Origin: Melieria omissa
Lineage: Eukaryota; Arthropoda; Insecta; Diptera; Ulidiidae
Direction: 5' to 3'
DNA: 64,000 bases
NCBI GenBank assembly: GCA_963971225.1
Contig: OZ020269.1
Span: forward strand, 39,887,264-39,951,263
Below are positions 43,081-54,394 of the stretch, one piece after another. Within the stretch, counting starts at the first letter, position 1, and every line of letters begins with the position of its first letter. A model generated the notes under the pieces. The model did not search any database. It saw nothing but the letters and a program-made list of their open reading frames with translations, and was not told the origin of the DNA. Both the position numbers and the translations under genes were made by a program.

Positions 43081-43532
43081 CTTTGTGGTGCATGGCTGTT
43101 TGTTCAAATGCTGTGCTTTGATTGATTTTAAAAACCTGCAAATATTTAGACGTGGTTGAACCCAATTCAAAATTTTTACAAATATTTTTACTGGGCGAGT
43201 TCCAAATAAAATTATTTGTTTATATTTTGACCTGGTTGATACCAATTTTGAACCTTTTCCAGCTGTTTATTTTGACGTGGTTTAATCCAATTTGAATACA
43301 ATATTAAATATTATTATATTATATTATGCTTACTATATTTTGACGTGGTTGATACCAATTTTGAATTTTTTGAAGAAGTATTTTAACGCCATTGTCCTAC
43401 ATTGTAATTCCAATTTGTGTTTCGGATTGTTACAATATGGCTACAAAATATAAAGGCAAATAGAAATTCCTCAACGTCTGGAATTCAATGTTGTGTTCGC
43501 AGTTGCAAAAAATCGAGACGGTAATTCGATAA

Positions 43533-44146
43533 CACTGGTCTGCAAACAAATTTTTTTTGCACTCCTTCTTATTATTATGCACGATTATTATAGATGTGAT
43601 ATTTCTCAACAGAAACTGGGTTTTAAAAAATTTGTATCACGTATATATTTTTTGTGAGGGAATTTTTAAGAAAATAATTTTTTTTTCGAAAAATCAATAA
43701 GCGTTTTAATAATTAGGATAAAATATTACATATAATCATATTAAAAACATAAAAAATCATAAGACATTGTAAATACATGTTGTTTCTATCATTTTACTTA
43801 GTAGTTTTTTTTCTTTTCATATTTTCTACTGGAGTTTCGCGACGAATCGACCAACAAAAGTCGGCAAGCATTGCTTCCGACCATTTTCCGTTGTAGCGCC
43901 TCTCAATGTGCGATATATCCTGATGAAATCTTTCACCGTGTTCATCAGATACCGCTCCAAGATTTTCGGGAAAGAAATCTAAGTGAGAATCTAAAAAATG
44001 AATTTTAAGTGACATGTTGCATTTTGCATACAAAAAAAATTTTTTAAAGTTTTACGTGATAGCAAAAAATAGGAAGCAAAAAGCATGTTAAGCTCTTCAT
44101 ATTTATCATATTTTTATTTAAAGGAGGATTTCGTTGCAGACCAGTG
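43533..44146 (-). mobile_element. CACTA/EnSpm-like element carrying the HGERFHQ domain
   Basis: TIR CACTGGTCTGCAA on both ends, TSD TAA (43530-43532 and 44147-44149). It interrupts the THAP-coding part of the second P-like copy. CACTG start plus a 3-bp TSD suggests EnSpm/CACTA, but the family is not certain. Confidence 0.72.
43794..44033 (-). pseudogene. Conserved transposon-borne domain fragment (HGERFHQ motif)
   Basis: The 79-residue frame includes DSHLDFFPENLGAVSDEHGE, RFHQDISHIERRY and MLADFCWSIRRE, ending in a basic tail KRKKTTK. It matches the split fragment at 5916-7640. It is only the C-terminal piece of a larger protein. I do not know its function; the run of charged and aromatic residues and its repeated presence in TIR elements suggest part of a transposase. 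Confidence 0.7.
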
Positions 44147-44220
44147 TAATCTTAGATTATTTAGATTCCCCGGTGCTGATTTCATGTTTGGTCAAATTTG
44201 GCGCGAAAAGTGAAATATAT

Positions 44221-44517
44221 TGAAACGAAAAGGCACTCTGTGCTGTGCATGAACGCTTTTGCAAGCATACTTTTAGGCATGCACTGTGAAGTACGGCAAA
44301 CTGGTATAATTCGCTTGGTATAGTCCGATATGGCAAGGTTCGCGAGAAATGGGCTGTGCGAGAATGGTCGAGCATTTTCCAATTGGAAGTTGCAAGAAAC
44401 TTCGGCGCGATAAGAAAACAGGTATAAAAAGCAGCAGTGTGCAGCGCAGAGGGTCGAGTCTGTGTTGAGCAAGCAATGGGGAAACGTGCAATAGTCGTAG
44501 TGTAAAGTAGATACAAG
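44221..44517 (+). repeat. 5' LTR of gypsy copy 2, left part
   Basis: Matches the 3' LTR at 52314-52588, with an extra ~20 bp (AGGCATGCACTGTGAAGTA). GGTATAAAAAGCAGCAG at about 44420 is the TATA region. The part ends at the ATACAAG TSD. Confidence 0.88.
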
Positions 44518-44555
44518 CACAGAATAAACAGTAATACAGAACGCGCATCTCATAC

Positions 44556-47500
44556 TTACTTACTTACTTAACTGGCCATAACAACCCGTTATCGGGTTAC
44601 GGCCTGCCGCAAAACTTCTCTCCAGGCGCCTCTGCTTCGCGCGCGCCTTCTCCAGTTGGTCACACCAAGAGATACCAGGGCCTCTTCCACTTGGTCCTTC
44701 CACCGGAGACACGGCCTCCCTCTTCGCCGTCGACCTCCAACCATCGCATCGAATACCTTTTTCGCCGGAGCTTCGTCGTCCATGCGGCAGACATGACCGA
44801 GCCAGCGTAGCCGCTGGATGTTAATTCGCTGCGCTACGTCCATGTCCTTATACAGCTCATACAGCTCGTTATTGGTTCGTATGCGATAGTCGTCACCAAC
44901 CCGAACAGGGCCGAAGATTTTGCGAAGCACCTTCCTCTCGAACACTCCAAGGGCCGCTATGTCGTTTCGTGTCATTGTCCATGCTTCAGCGCCATAGAGG
45001 AGCACGGGCAAGATAAGCGTCCTATAGAGTGAAAGTTTTGTCGGTCGAGAGAGGTCTCTACTTCTCAATTGCCTACCGAGACCGTAGTAGCACCTGTTGG
45101 CAAGAGTTATCCTTCGCTTTATCTCCAGACTGACATCATTGCTGCTGTTGATGGCGGTGCCAAGGTAGACGAATTCCTTGACAACTTCAAAAGCATACCT
45201 GTCGGCCTCGACGTGAGACCCTAGCCGCTGCGAGTCCCTGCGTGTAGACAGCATATACTTCGTCTTGCCCTCATTTACCACCAGACCCATTTTGGCAGAT
45301 TCTCTTTCGATAGCCGCAAAGGCAGCGGTGACATCTCGCTTGTTACGTCCGATGACATCAATATCATCAGCGTAAGCAAGGAGCTGGACACTTTTGTTGA
45401 AAATTGTGCCATTACGATGTACACCGGCCTTGCGCAGAACACTCTCCATGGTGAAGTTGAAGAGGTCGCAGGACAAAGGATCACCCTGTCTGAAACCTCG
45501 AACGGTATCAAAGGGGTCGGGGAGGTCACTGGCAACCTTGACGGAGCTGCGCGATTGCTCAACGTCGCTCTGCAAAGTCTAACGAGCTTTGCAGGGATAC
45601 CAAGTTCAGACAATGCGGCATATAGGCGATCCCTTATCGGGCTATCGAATGCTGCCTTGTAATCGATGAAGAGATGGTGTGTATCGATTTGATTCTCATG
45701 GGTCTTCTCCAGGATTTGGCGTAGAGTGAATATCTGGTCGATGGTGGACTTACCAGGTCTAAAGCCGCACTGATAAGGTCCAATTAGCGCCTTGGCGAGT
45801 GGCTTTAGTCTTTCACATAATACGCTCGTCAGGACCTTGTATGCAATGGGAAGTAGGCTGATACCCCTGTAGTTGGCGCATATTGTTGGGTCGCCTTTCT
45901 TCAGCACAGGACAAAGGGCACTGAGGTTCCAATCGTTGGGCATTCGTTCCTCCAGCCATATTTTGCAAATGAGCTGATGCATGCACCCAATCAGCTCACC
46001 GCCGCCGGCCTTGAACAATTCAGCTGGTAGCCCATCCGGCCCTGCAGCTTTGTTGTTCTTGAGTCGCTGGATAGCGACCCGGACCTCGTCATGGCTGGGC
46101 GGTGGCACATCCACACCGTCGTCGTCGATTGGTGCCATCTGGACATCTTCACCACTGGCGGTATTGTTCCTTTCGTCGCCTGCGAGCAGCTTGGTGAAGT
46201 GCTCCTTCCACAACCTCAGCACACCCTGCGCATCCGTAACCAGATCCCCGTTTTCGTCTCTGCAAGAAGATGCCCCAGGCTTAAATCCTTCCGTAAGACG
46301 CTTAACTTTTTGGAAGAATTTTCGGGCGTCATTCCTGCTCCTGCACTCCTCGATTTCCTCACGCTCGCGCCTTTCTTGCTCCCGTTTCTTGCGTCTAAAA
46401 AGGCACCTCTCTTTCTTCCTCTCCTCCCGGTATTTTTCTGTCATGGCTCGCGTGGCGGCCGACTGCAGGGTCTTCTTGTATGCAGCATTCTTCACTGCAG
46501 TGGCTGCGCGACACTCTTCATCGTACCATTGGTTTTTTGGTGGTGGGCGTCGAAAACCAAGGACATTTTCTGCGGCGGCGCGCATAGAGTGGGATAAGTG
46601 AGCCCATAATCCGCCGATGTCATCAGGTGGAGAGGGGGAGCGACCGAGCTGGTTGGAGAGTTGAGCGGAGTAGGCTTCGGCTACCCCTTGTGATCGCAGC
46701 TTACTGATGTCCAGCTTTCTTCGCAAACTAGGTTGTGCGGTCTTCGCTGCGCAAAGACGCATGCGTACCTTGGCTGCAACAAGGTAGTGGTCCGAGTCGA
46801 TGTTGGGTCCTCGGAACGTGCGCACATCTAGAATGCTAGAAGCATGCCTTCCATCAATCACAATGTGATCAATCTGGTTGCGGGTAGATTGATCGGGGGA
46901 TAACCAGGTGGCCTTGTGGATATCGAGGTGCTGGAATCTGGTGCTACTAACTACCATGTTTCGTGCCGCGGCGAAATCGATCAGCCTCAGACCGTTGTTC
47001 GAAGTGGTCCCATGGAGGCTGAACTGCCCGACTGTGGGGCCAAAGATGCCTTCTCGCCCGACCTTTGCGTTGAAGTCCCCGAGGACAATTTTGACGTCAT
47101 GGGCCGGGCACCTGTCGTAGACGTCCTCGAGCTTCGCATAGAAGGCATCCTTGGTCGCATCGTCCTTCTCTTCCGTCGGGGCGTGCGCGCAAATCAGGCT
47201 GATGCTAAAGTATCTAGCTTTGATGCGGATCGAAGCCAGCCGTTCGTTCACCGGAGTGAACCGAGAGACGTGCTGGCGAAGTCTCTTGCTGACCACAAAT
47301 CCGCAGCCAAATTCGCGCTTCTCCGCATGGCAGCTGTAGTAGATATCGCAGTCTGCTCGCTTGGAGCAACCTTGTCCTGTCCATCGCATTTCCTGGATGG
47401 CGGTGATGTCAGCCTTACATTTCGTGAGGGCTTCCGCCAGTTGGATAGAGGCACCTACCCTATAGAGGGTCCGGACATTCCAGGTGCATATCCTCAAATC

Positions 47501-47810
47501 ATGGTCCTTGAATCGTTTGCTGTGGTCGTCAACTTTGTGGGTTCTTTCCGAGGCTTGCTTTTTGGCTTTCATTGGTATTTGGTTTTCCGTGGCGGGCACC
47601 AAACCCTGCGCACAACCCAAATTTTAAGTCCTGGGGATAGGACTCGCTGCACACATTAGTTCACTATTCAGCGGATGCCAAATAGCTATCCAGAAGGGCC
47701 GCGCGGAGGCTGTGCATCAGCTTGGATTGGACAGGGACAAGGATCGTTCTGGCGTTCGCCAGGTTGAACGCAATCAGAGACTTTACCTTGTATGTCCGCT
47801 CCCTTCCTTC
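44556..47810 (-). mobile_element. RTE-clade non-LTR retrotransposon (3255 bp)
   Basis: A 10-bp TSD CATCTCATAC flanks it (44546-44555 and 47811-47820). The 3' end on the minus strand carries a short (TAAG)n tail, as RTE elements use microsatellite tails rather than poly(A). One large reading frame encodes endonuclease and RT. A single frameshift interrupts it. Confidence 0.93.
44589..47620 (-). pseudogene. RTE endonuclease-reverse transcriptase, one frameshift
   Basis: The N-terminal frame (47620 down to about 45550) has an APE-type endonuclease: ICTWNVRTL, AIQEMRW, VLGDFNAKVG, IDHIVIDGRH and DSDHYLVAAKV. The RT starts with NNKAAGPDGLPAEL, PVLKKGDPTICANYRGISLL and CGFRPGKSTIDQI. A slip near 45550-45575 moves to a second frame with GFRQGDPLSCDLFN, LLAYADDIDVIG (catalytic box) and the RTE C-terminal motif WLGHVCRMDD...GRRRRGRP, ending at 44589. 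All catalytic residues are present. Only the frameshift prevents a full ~1000-residue product. Confidence 0.93.
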
Positions 47811-48770
47811 CATCTCATACAAATTCGAAAATGTTAAGGGGTCGTAATATTACGACCACTGTTAATTGAACATTACGTCCTCTGCTATTAACATTACAAA
47901 CTGCACTAGACAGCTTTCGCTTCTGTTATATTACAGAACAAACAGCACAGAAATAAGAAGAAAGTAATGATCGTATGCGGCTCCGTGAAGCATTGAAGGA
48001 AAAATAGCATCCGCTGTGGTTGCTGTTGTTGTCGGCCAACAAAACGAAGTGCCTCTTGCTTCTTACATATATGAGGAGAAGAGCAATAAGCTAAGCTGGT
48101 TGTTGTTATTGTTGCCGGCTGGGCAATGCAAATTGAATTCGAATTATTTTTGCTTTGTGGTTTATTCTGCGAGCAGCGCAGTGCGTACATACGCTGTCGG
48201 TAGCAATTTTACGACGGAGTATAGCGTGAAAAAATTACATGAGAACGAATGTCAAAAGGGGCAACTTATCGACTTAAAAAGTCTCTACGCTTTAAAATTA
48301 TCACACTATTTTTAATTTTGAAGATAGTTAAACGATTTGGCACAATCTTTATGTGTGAAATATCTTTTTAATTGTGGATTACACATACATATATCGAGAG
48401 AAAGCCAAACAAAAAAATTATTCTGCCATCATTCAGGACCGTCGTTGCTTACTTACATATTTCTTATAACCTTTTACTTTATAATAGATATGTGTGAACA
48501 TACATTATACGTGATTAAATGCACAAGTTTGTATTTGCGATTCTACGGAACGTCTCATTTTCATAGGATGGACAAACAAATGTTTTGGCCAAACAACTGG
48601 GGCCTAGAGTGAGGATAAAAAGCGTAAGGATAAAATAATAAATCGCGGCAAGGAGTCATTTATGCCAAAATTAGCGAAACCTTAGCCTTTAAGTGCTCAT
48701 AAGGATATAAAAATCTTTTCGCGCAGAAGGTCGATCGCATAATAACGTGAACAAATTTTGTTCTTATTAA

Positions 48771-49371
48771 CACTGGATTGTTCGGATAGGTACAAATGTA
48801 TCCCCTCGGAGAAGTAAACATAAAATGTGTACACTATTTATTATGCAAGTACAGTGAGACTCCATGATAGCCTCAAATGGTCTGTGCAGATTCTAGAAAA
48901 AGAGGAAAAAATAAAAAAATGGGTATGTGGTATTGGGTGGGAGTCGCCAAAAAAAAGTCGTCTCATTCTGCTTGGCATAGGTACAAATGTACTCCCGTGT
49001 ATTTGTATACGTTACACAGGTGCTATCAACTGGGAGTTAGGGTTAATACATTTTGATGAACAGCTTGTAATGTTCAGAAAAGTATATATATATATATAAG
49101 TATATATGTGAGCAAGAAAGTTATTGGCATCTGTAAGATTTGTTATTTTCCCGAAAAATTTAAACGCAAACGCCCCAATCATTCCTCCGTTCATTCCTCG
49201 CAGTCGCCTAACCATGTAAATAATTATAATCCACAAAAATAAAACTTATTTTTGCACAAGCAAACATACACCCGCCGTTTTTTCATTTTGTTTACAACTT
49301 AAAGGAGAAATCCCATGGAGGTACATTTGTACCTACGTTGAGCAAAATACGTTGAGCCGAACACTCTAGTG
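48771..49371. mobile_element. MITE with TTAA TSD (piggyBac-type)
   Basis: TIRs CACTGGATTGTTCGG and CCGAACACTCTAGTG are flanked by TTAA (48767-48770 and 49372-49375). Subterminal GTACAAATGTA-C occurs on both sides. No transposase. Kolobok also uses TTAA, so the family is open. Confidence 0.75.
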
Positions 49372-49735
49372 TTAATCAACACACGTCGGGCATAGCCAGC
49401 CAAATTCAGCCAGATACAAAAATTCAAAATGTACAATTTTCATTCGCTCATCAACACAACAACAACAGCACATCGCCCTTCATTCGCTTCATTGAAAAAA
49501 ACAGTAACTTGTATGGCCGGCATCGAGCGCACGAACTTGCCCTGCACCATTCGGCACTTACCGAAGTTACAATAACAGAGATCATCATCGCACGAGAAAT
49601 TAACAGAACAGACAAAAGTTCTGTTCAACCAACTCTGTTATCTTCCCTTCTGCTGCTTTCGGCCCGCACCCGAAATTCAGATTGCTTCGCTGGTCGACAT
49701 GTGCATTCTGTATACTGTTTATTTTGTGATACAAG

Positions 49736-49861
49736 CAAAGTGTAATTTTGTAAATAAAGTGATTGTTAGGTTTACTACGTTTGCGCTGAATAATTGCAGT
49801 TGTTTTATTTTCAACACAATCAAAACGAACCTTGGAAGACGAGCTTGGAATTTTCGTAACA
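49736..49861 (+). repeat. 5' LTR of gypsy copy 2, right part
   Basis: Continues from 44517: CAAAGTGTAATTTTGTAAATAAAGTG...GGAATTTTCGTAACA. It matches 52593-52718. Confidence 0.9.
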
Positions 49862-49928
49862 TTTGGTGTCAGAGGTTCGGATTGTGTTGGTGAAGATTAA
49901 AAAAAAATAAAATTATAAAAATCCAGAC

Positions 49929-50618
49929 ATGGTTAAACTCGAGCTGCTGAAGGGGGACCAGCTGAAGAAGGAGCTGGCTGCATGGAATTTGCTGACTGCT
50001 GGTGGAAAGGTGGAGTTGCAGCTGCGTTTGCGAGAGGCGTGTGAATCACGAGGCATCGATGGGGCTGCACACGAGTTCGGAACGCAGGAACAAGAGGCGT
50101 CGGCCAAGGTGGAGGGATCGCCTGCTGCTGCTGCGTCATTGCAAAGTTCGACTGCAGTGGCTGCGCCACCACAAGCATTGAACATGAGCCACTTAATGGT
50201 TGCACTGAAAGGCATGTTTGAGACTTCCAACCGTGAAATGGCAGCCAAAATGGAAAATGAAAATCGCGAAATGTCGGCGCAAATGGCAGCGAAACTGGAA
50301 ACCACGAATCAGGAACTTTCGGCGCAAATGGCAGCGAAACTGGAAACCACGAATCAGGAACTGTCGGCGCAAATGGCAGCGAAACTGGAAACCACGAATC
50401 AGGAACTGTCGGCGCAAATGGCAGCGAAACTGGAAACTACGAATCAAGAAATAGCGAAAATGGAATCGGCGAACCGAAAAGTAGCAGAGCGAATGGAAAC
50501 CAAACTCCAGGAAAATGCGGAAAAATTGGAAAATGCTAATCGCGAGTTGTCCAGCAAACTTCAGGAAAATTCTGCACGCTTGGAGCAGAAAGTGGAAGAG
50601 ATTCAATTAATTAATTAA
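49929..50618 (+). pseudogene. Gag N-terminal part with SAP-like motif and coiled-coil repeats (gypsy copy 2)
   Basis: ATG 49929 begins MVKLELLKGDQLKKELAAW and NLLTAGGKVELQLRLRE, which resembles a SAP DNA-binding motif (Leu spacing, G-K-x-x-L). Residues ~100-180 hold four near-identical 15-residue units MAAKLETTNQELSAQ encoded by 45-bp tandem repeats (50284-50455). This is a predicted coiled coil, probably for Gag assembly. A small AT-rich insertion (ATTAATTAATTAAATTTATTAAT) at about 50606-50628 introduces the stop; the same protein resumes at 50629. Confidence 0.82.
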
Positions 50619-50628
50619 ATTTATTAAT

Positions 50629-51585
50629 GTGAAAGTTGAGCACCTAGAGACGCGAGTAGAACATTTAGACAAACGAGTTGACAGTCTGGAGGATTCAATA
50701 AACAGAAAAATCGACGAGCGGCTTAAAGAGGTACAGCTGCGAGCAAGGGTGCAGTCGGTTGAGGAAAGTTTTGCCATAGCAGTGCCTACTTATGATGGCA
50801 CTACGTCGTTCGACACATTGAAATTACAATTCAATATGGCTGCTTTGAATAGTCAGTGGACCCATGTTAGGAAAGGTCGGAGACTGATACTGGCTCTAAG
50901 AGGTCCTGCGGCTGAGGTAATAAAAACAGTTCCGGAAGGTTTGAGAGGTGATTACGAGACCGTCATAAGGGCGTTGGCAGCCAGATACAGTGACGAGCAC
51001 AACAAAATGCTGTATTATTGCGAGCTGAAGAACCGCAGGAAACAAACAGTCGAGGCGCTGCAGACATATGCAGCAGACATTGAGCGGCTCGTACAGTTGT
51101 GCTACCCGAAATTCGGCGCTGATGACCTCGAGAGGATGAAGATTGAGGCATTTATTGAAAGTCTTCATGACCCAGAGACAGGACGCAGTGCATTGATGAT
51201 GGGCAAGCCGACATTCCGTGAGAAGGTGACAAGCGCATTGACGTATGAGGCCACCTGGAGGGGAAGTTTTCGACAGTCACCTGCGGAAAGGCGTCGAGCC
51301 CAATCTGGACGTGTCACGCAGAGCCAGACAGTGAGCTCGGTGGCACCAGCGGGGCTGCGGGCAGTGTCATCTAGAGTCAGTTGCTGGCGATGTGGCAAGC
51401 AAGGCCACATATCACGAGACTGTCATCTGCGAGAAAAGCGTTCCGGACAACAGACGTCGCCAAGAAGGGCTGACGCTCTTTCACATCATTCGTGCAAAAC
51501 CGAGCGCAGGCATAATTCGCAAGCCGAAAACGAGGGACAAATTGTGGATGTTCGGTCGGTAAGAGTTGTGCAAGATGAAGATTGA
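50629..51585 (+). pseudogene. Gag capsid and nucleocapsid part (gypsy copy 2)
   Basis: Begins VKVEHLETRVEHLDKRV (heptads) then a capsid region TYDGTTSFDTLKLQF...LALRGPAAEVI...LQTYAADIERLV, typical of gypsy Gag. The CCHC knuckle CWRCGKQGHISRDC follows at about 51385. The frame then runs directly into sequence matching the integrase N-terminal linker (VRVVQDED), stopping at TGA 51583-51585. The jump marks the loss of protease, RT and RNase H. Confidence 0.85.
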
Positions 51586-52302
51586 CTTGCGGGAAGGCTA
51601 CAGAAGGACCAGCGCAAGGATACGGATCTCGCGAAGATCATCAAAGGCAAAGCTCAGAGATGACGGCCGGACTGGCAGGAGATGGCTGATGAGAGCCCGA
51701 TCACGAAGGCTTACTGGGCACAGTGGCAAAGTCTACGTCTGAAGAATGGCAGCCTATATCGCGAGTGGGAGAGCAGGGATGGCAGGACCAGAAAATCCCT
51801 AATAGTGGTCCCGAGAGGCCGAATCGACGATGTCATCGAGGAAAACCATAACGACTCCAGAGGAGGGCACCTAGGCATCGCAAAAACTGTCGCCAAGATA
51901 AGAAGGCGGTTCTATTGGGTAGGATGCCAGGAGTCTGTCGCTGAGTGGATCAGAGGCTGTGATCGGTGTTCGGCTTCGAAAGGGCCGAGGAGAAGATCGC
52001 GGAGCCGCACTCAACTAGTTGAAAGCAGGTTAACGGCGAGCTATGGTCTACGGGCTAACCCATGAGGGTTCCAGGAAGGCAATCTGGTAATGCTTTACAA
52101 CCCACAGCGGAGGAAAGGTTTATCTCCAAAACATCAAACATCATGGAAAGGACCGTACAAAGTCGTGACGAAGATTAATGACGTGGTGTACAGAGTTCAA
52201 CGCTGCAGCAGCAGACACGCAAGGTTGAAAGTAGTCCATTTGGAGAGCCTGGCGTCTTACTCCGGCGGAGTCTCGATACTTGTTCCGAATGAACAAGTCT
52301 AA
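51586..52302 (+). pseudogene. Integrase zinc domain fused by deletion to integrase tail (gypsy copy 2)
   Basis: LQKDQRKDTDLAKI, then HNDSRGGHLGIAKTVAKI and CDRCSASKGP give the H2C2 domain. The catalytic core is missing: at about 52010 the sequence jumps to SYGLRANP, a stop, then YNPQRRKGLSPKHQTSWKGP and the C-terminal end at TAA 52300-52302. The tail is intact here and shows what copy 1 lost near 3569. Confidence 0.85.
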
Positions 52303-52313
52303 GTGATGGGCAG

Positions 52314-52718
52314 TGAAACGAAAAGGCACTTTGTGCTGTGCATGAACGCTTTTGCAAGCATACTTTTGCGGCAAACTGGTATAATTCGCTTGGTATAGTC
52401 CGATATGGCAAGGTTCGCGAGAAATGGGCTGTGCGAGAATGGTCGAGCATTTTCCAATTGGAAGTTGCAAGAAACTTCGGCGCGATAAGAAAACAGGTAT
52501 AAAAAGCAGCAGTGTGCAGCGCAGAGGGTCGAGTCTGTGTTGAGCAAGCAATGGGAAAACGTGCAATAGTAGTAGTGTAAAGTAGATACAAGCAAAGTGT
52601 AATTCTGTAAATAAAGGGATTGTTAGTTTTACTGCGTTTGCGCTGAATAATTGCAGTTGTTTTATTTTCAACACAATCAAAACGAACCTTGGAAGACGAG
52701 CTTGGAATTTTCGTAACA
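52314..52718 (+). repeat. 3' LTR of gypsy copy 2
   Basis: It is 405 bp from TGAAACG to CGTAACA, after the purine tract AAGTGATGGGCAG. The TATA region GGTATAAAAAGCAGC is at about 52497. The TSD copy ATAT follows. Confidence 0.92.
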
Positions 52719-52731
52719 ATATCTTATGACG

Positions 52732-53111
52732 TCCGTACGAACACAAACGAATGAATTTCGTTCGGTATGGTAGATTTTTTGCCAAGACAATTACTTTTTA
52801 CTGCATTTTTCGCAAAAATACATATCGTCTGTCATAATCAAAGTCAAAACTTCTATTATTTGCACATAAAAAATGCTGAAAAAGAAAATAAAAAAAGTAG
52901 AACTTCTCACTAACCCTCTTGACATTGAAAATTCAGACAGCTCTGGTATCAATCAGCTGACAACTTTCACAAATGAAATAGACATTGACAAATAAAATAA
53001 ACAAATTCACAAATTAAATAAATTTTCACAAATATGAAAACCCAGACATTCTTAGACTGTTGAGAAGGAAAGTGGTTTTCATATAGTAAAGGGGCTATAA
53101 GAAACCACACA
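52732..53111. other. Intronic sequence, no gene
   Basis: Homology to the P-like copy stops at about 52731. Nothing else was recognised. Confidence 0.5.
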
Positions 53112-53113
53112 TA

Positions 53114-54295
53114 CACTAGTCAGAATAAGTTTGCGTACAGGCAAGTCTAAATTATGTTATGATTAATTTTGACCTCAAAAATGGGTTCTCTGTTTATAAA
53201 AACGTATCCACATTTTTCATATATGCCTTAACTGAACTTTTTGTTCTGTTTTAGATGAATTAAAATAATAAGTTTTTAATCTACCCGAGCAAGAGGATTA
53301 GATTGTTTTCGGTCAGTGCATCATAATCTAAGGCTAGTTGCATTTAATATCTTCAGAAATGTACAGAAATGTTTCATAAAACCAGTAGCAGTGACTTTAT
53401 AAGAATAGTCCTGAAAAAACATATTTCCCTTACATATTAGCATGTAAGAAGCCCATATTTAGCTTACTTACAAAGAGCAAAGAATTGCTTTCGTAAAAAA
53501 GTCCATCAAAGAGTCTATCTATAGAAAATTGGACGATACATTATTATCTGATAATGGTTTGGCATATTTGGCATTAAAAGGCATCAACTAATGTGAAGAG
53601 GAACCTGTTAATAACAAAAATCAAAAATTAACAAGTGAGAATAGCATATGTGGGGATATGGTATGGGGCTGCATGTCAGGAAAAGGAGTGAGCGGCTGTT
53701 TTTTTATTCAGAAATACTTCCGAGGGGTTATTTACATATTCTAAGAGCTTATGTAAGCCAAAAGTTCTTTTCAACCTTAGGGCGCAATGCATACGATGTG
53801 AAGCTAGGTTTGCTATTAACTGGCTCAACAAAGTTGACAAAGTTCCTCTCAAGTCACCTAACGTGCATCTAATTGAGTATATAAGGGGTTTACTTGAGCC
53901 CTGAGCCCAACAAGACTTCATCTTCAAAGATATACTAAACGCTGAAAAAACACCGAATTTAATCAAATTTACGCCGAAACTTCTGTAGGGAGTTCAAGCG
54001 AGAAATGCAAATTCACAAAGTTATTAATTTTTGGACAAAGCTTAGTTTCAATTAAATTTTAACTACATAACCTTATCTTGTACGCAAACTTTTTCTGAGG
54101 TGAATTCATAAAATCTTTTTTTTTGCCCTTCTTTTACAGTTTGGTCAAGTTTTTTATATTATTATCTTAATAGAATAAAGGAACTAAGTTTACGGAAGAA
54201 ATAAAAAATGTTTTGGTTTTGAAAAATTACTTTAACCGATTTATTTTTCATATGAAAAAACTACGTACCCCTTGTAGAACTTATTCTGACTAGTG
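53114..54295 (+). mobile_element. Tc1-like element, degenerate
   Basis: TIR CACTAGTCAGAATAAGTT on both ends, flanked by TA (53112-53113 and 54296-54297). A further inverted copy of the left end (TTGTACGCAAACTTTTTCTGA) lies at 54075-54095. The length of 1182 bp is usual for Tc1-like elements. The transposase is badly damaged. Confidence 0.85.
53640..53960 (+). pseudogene. Tc1-like transposase fragment
   Basis: One frame gives MVWGCMSGKGVSGCFF, matching the Tc1 VMVWGCxSxxGxGxL motif. After slips another gives INWLNKVDKVPLKSPNVHLIEYI, matching the catalytic SPDLNPIExxW region, in which N replaces D after P. Several stops and frameshifts are present. Confidence 0.7.
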
Positions 54296-54394
54296 TACGT
54301 ATACAAGGAGACGGCGGCGATGGGTATAGCTGTGGCTGCCCAGAAATAAATGCAGAATTTGAAAATGAAATCAAAAACCAGCTGTTGGAGTTAA

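Larger units (their letters stand above)
44518..49728. mobile_element. TIR element with P-like ends inserted in the gypsy 5' LTR
   Basis: Ends CACAGAATAAACAGTAATACAGAACGCGCATCTC and GTGCATTCTGTATACTGTTTATTTTGTG. The 7-bp TSD ATACAAG is perfect (44511-44517 and 49729-49735). Without the RTE it is ~1.95 kb and non-coding. Its ends resemble those of the P-like elements (AGAATA...GAACGCGCAT) and of 55148-59614. A TTAA-flanked MITE sits inside. Confidence 0.82.
44221..52718 (+). mobile_element. gypsy copy 2 (mdg3-like), internally deleted provirus with nested insertions
   Basis: LTRs start TGAAACGAAAAGG and end TTTTCGTAACA. The TSD ATAT (44217-44220 and 52719-52722) joins two halves of the P-like coding sequence. 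The primer site TGGTGTCAGAGGT (49864-49876) resembles the tRNA-Leu type used by mdg3. Inside, Gag is followed directly by integrase pieces; protease, RT, RNase H and the integrase core are deleted. The 5' LTR is split by 44518-49728. Confidence 0.88.
28464..52731 (+). mobile_element. Second P-like copy, broken into seven pieces by nested insertions
   Basis: The pieces, in order and orientation, match the reverse complement of 20502-24746: 28464-28609 (TIR CACCAAAGAATATGAAG onward), 40532-40606, 41010-41224, 41939-41970, 43081-43532, 44147-44220 and 52719-52731. Each gap is an element with its own TSD: 28610-40531, SINE 40607-41009, hAT 41225-41938, hAT 41971-43080, CACTA-like 43533-44146 and gypsy 44221-52718. 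The transposase start codon is at 43437 but is followed quickly by a stop. Homology ends just after CTTATGACG, so the rest was lost. Confidence 0.8.

Noticed and set aside
45981..47659. Plus-strand open frames of 168-247 codons across the RTE element
   Set aside because: They are mirror frames of the GC-rich endonuclease-RT gene on the minus strand.
52141..52785. 214-codon minus-strand frame over the gypsy LTR
   Set aside because: It is antisense to the integrase tail and LTR. Similar frames appear opposite every copy of this LTR.
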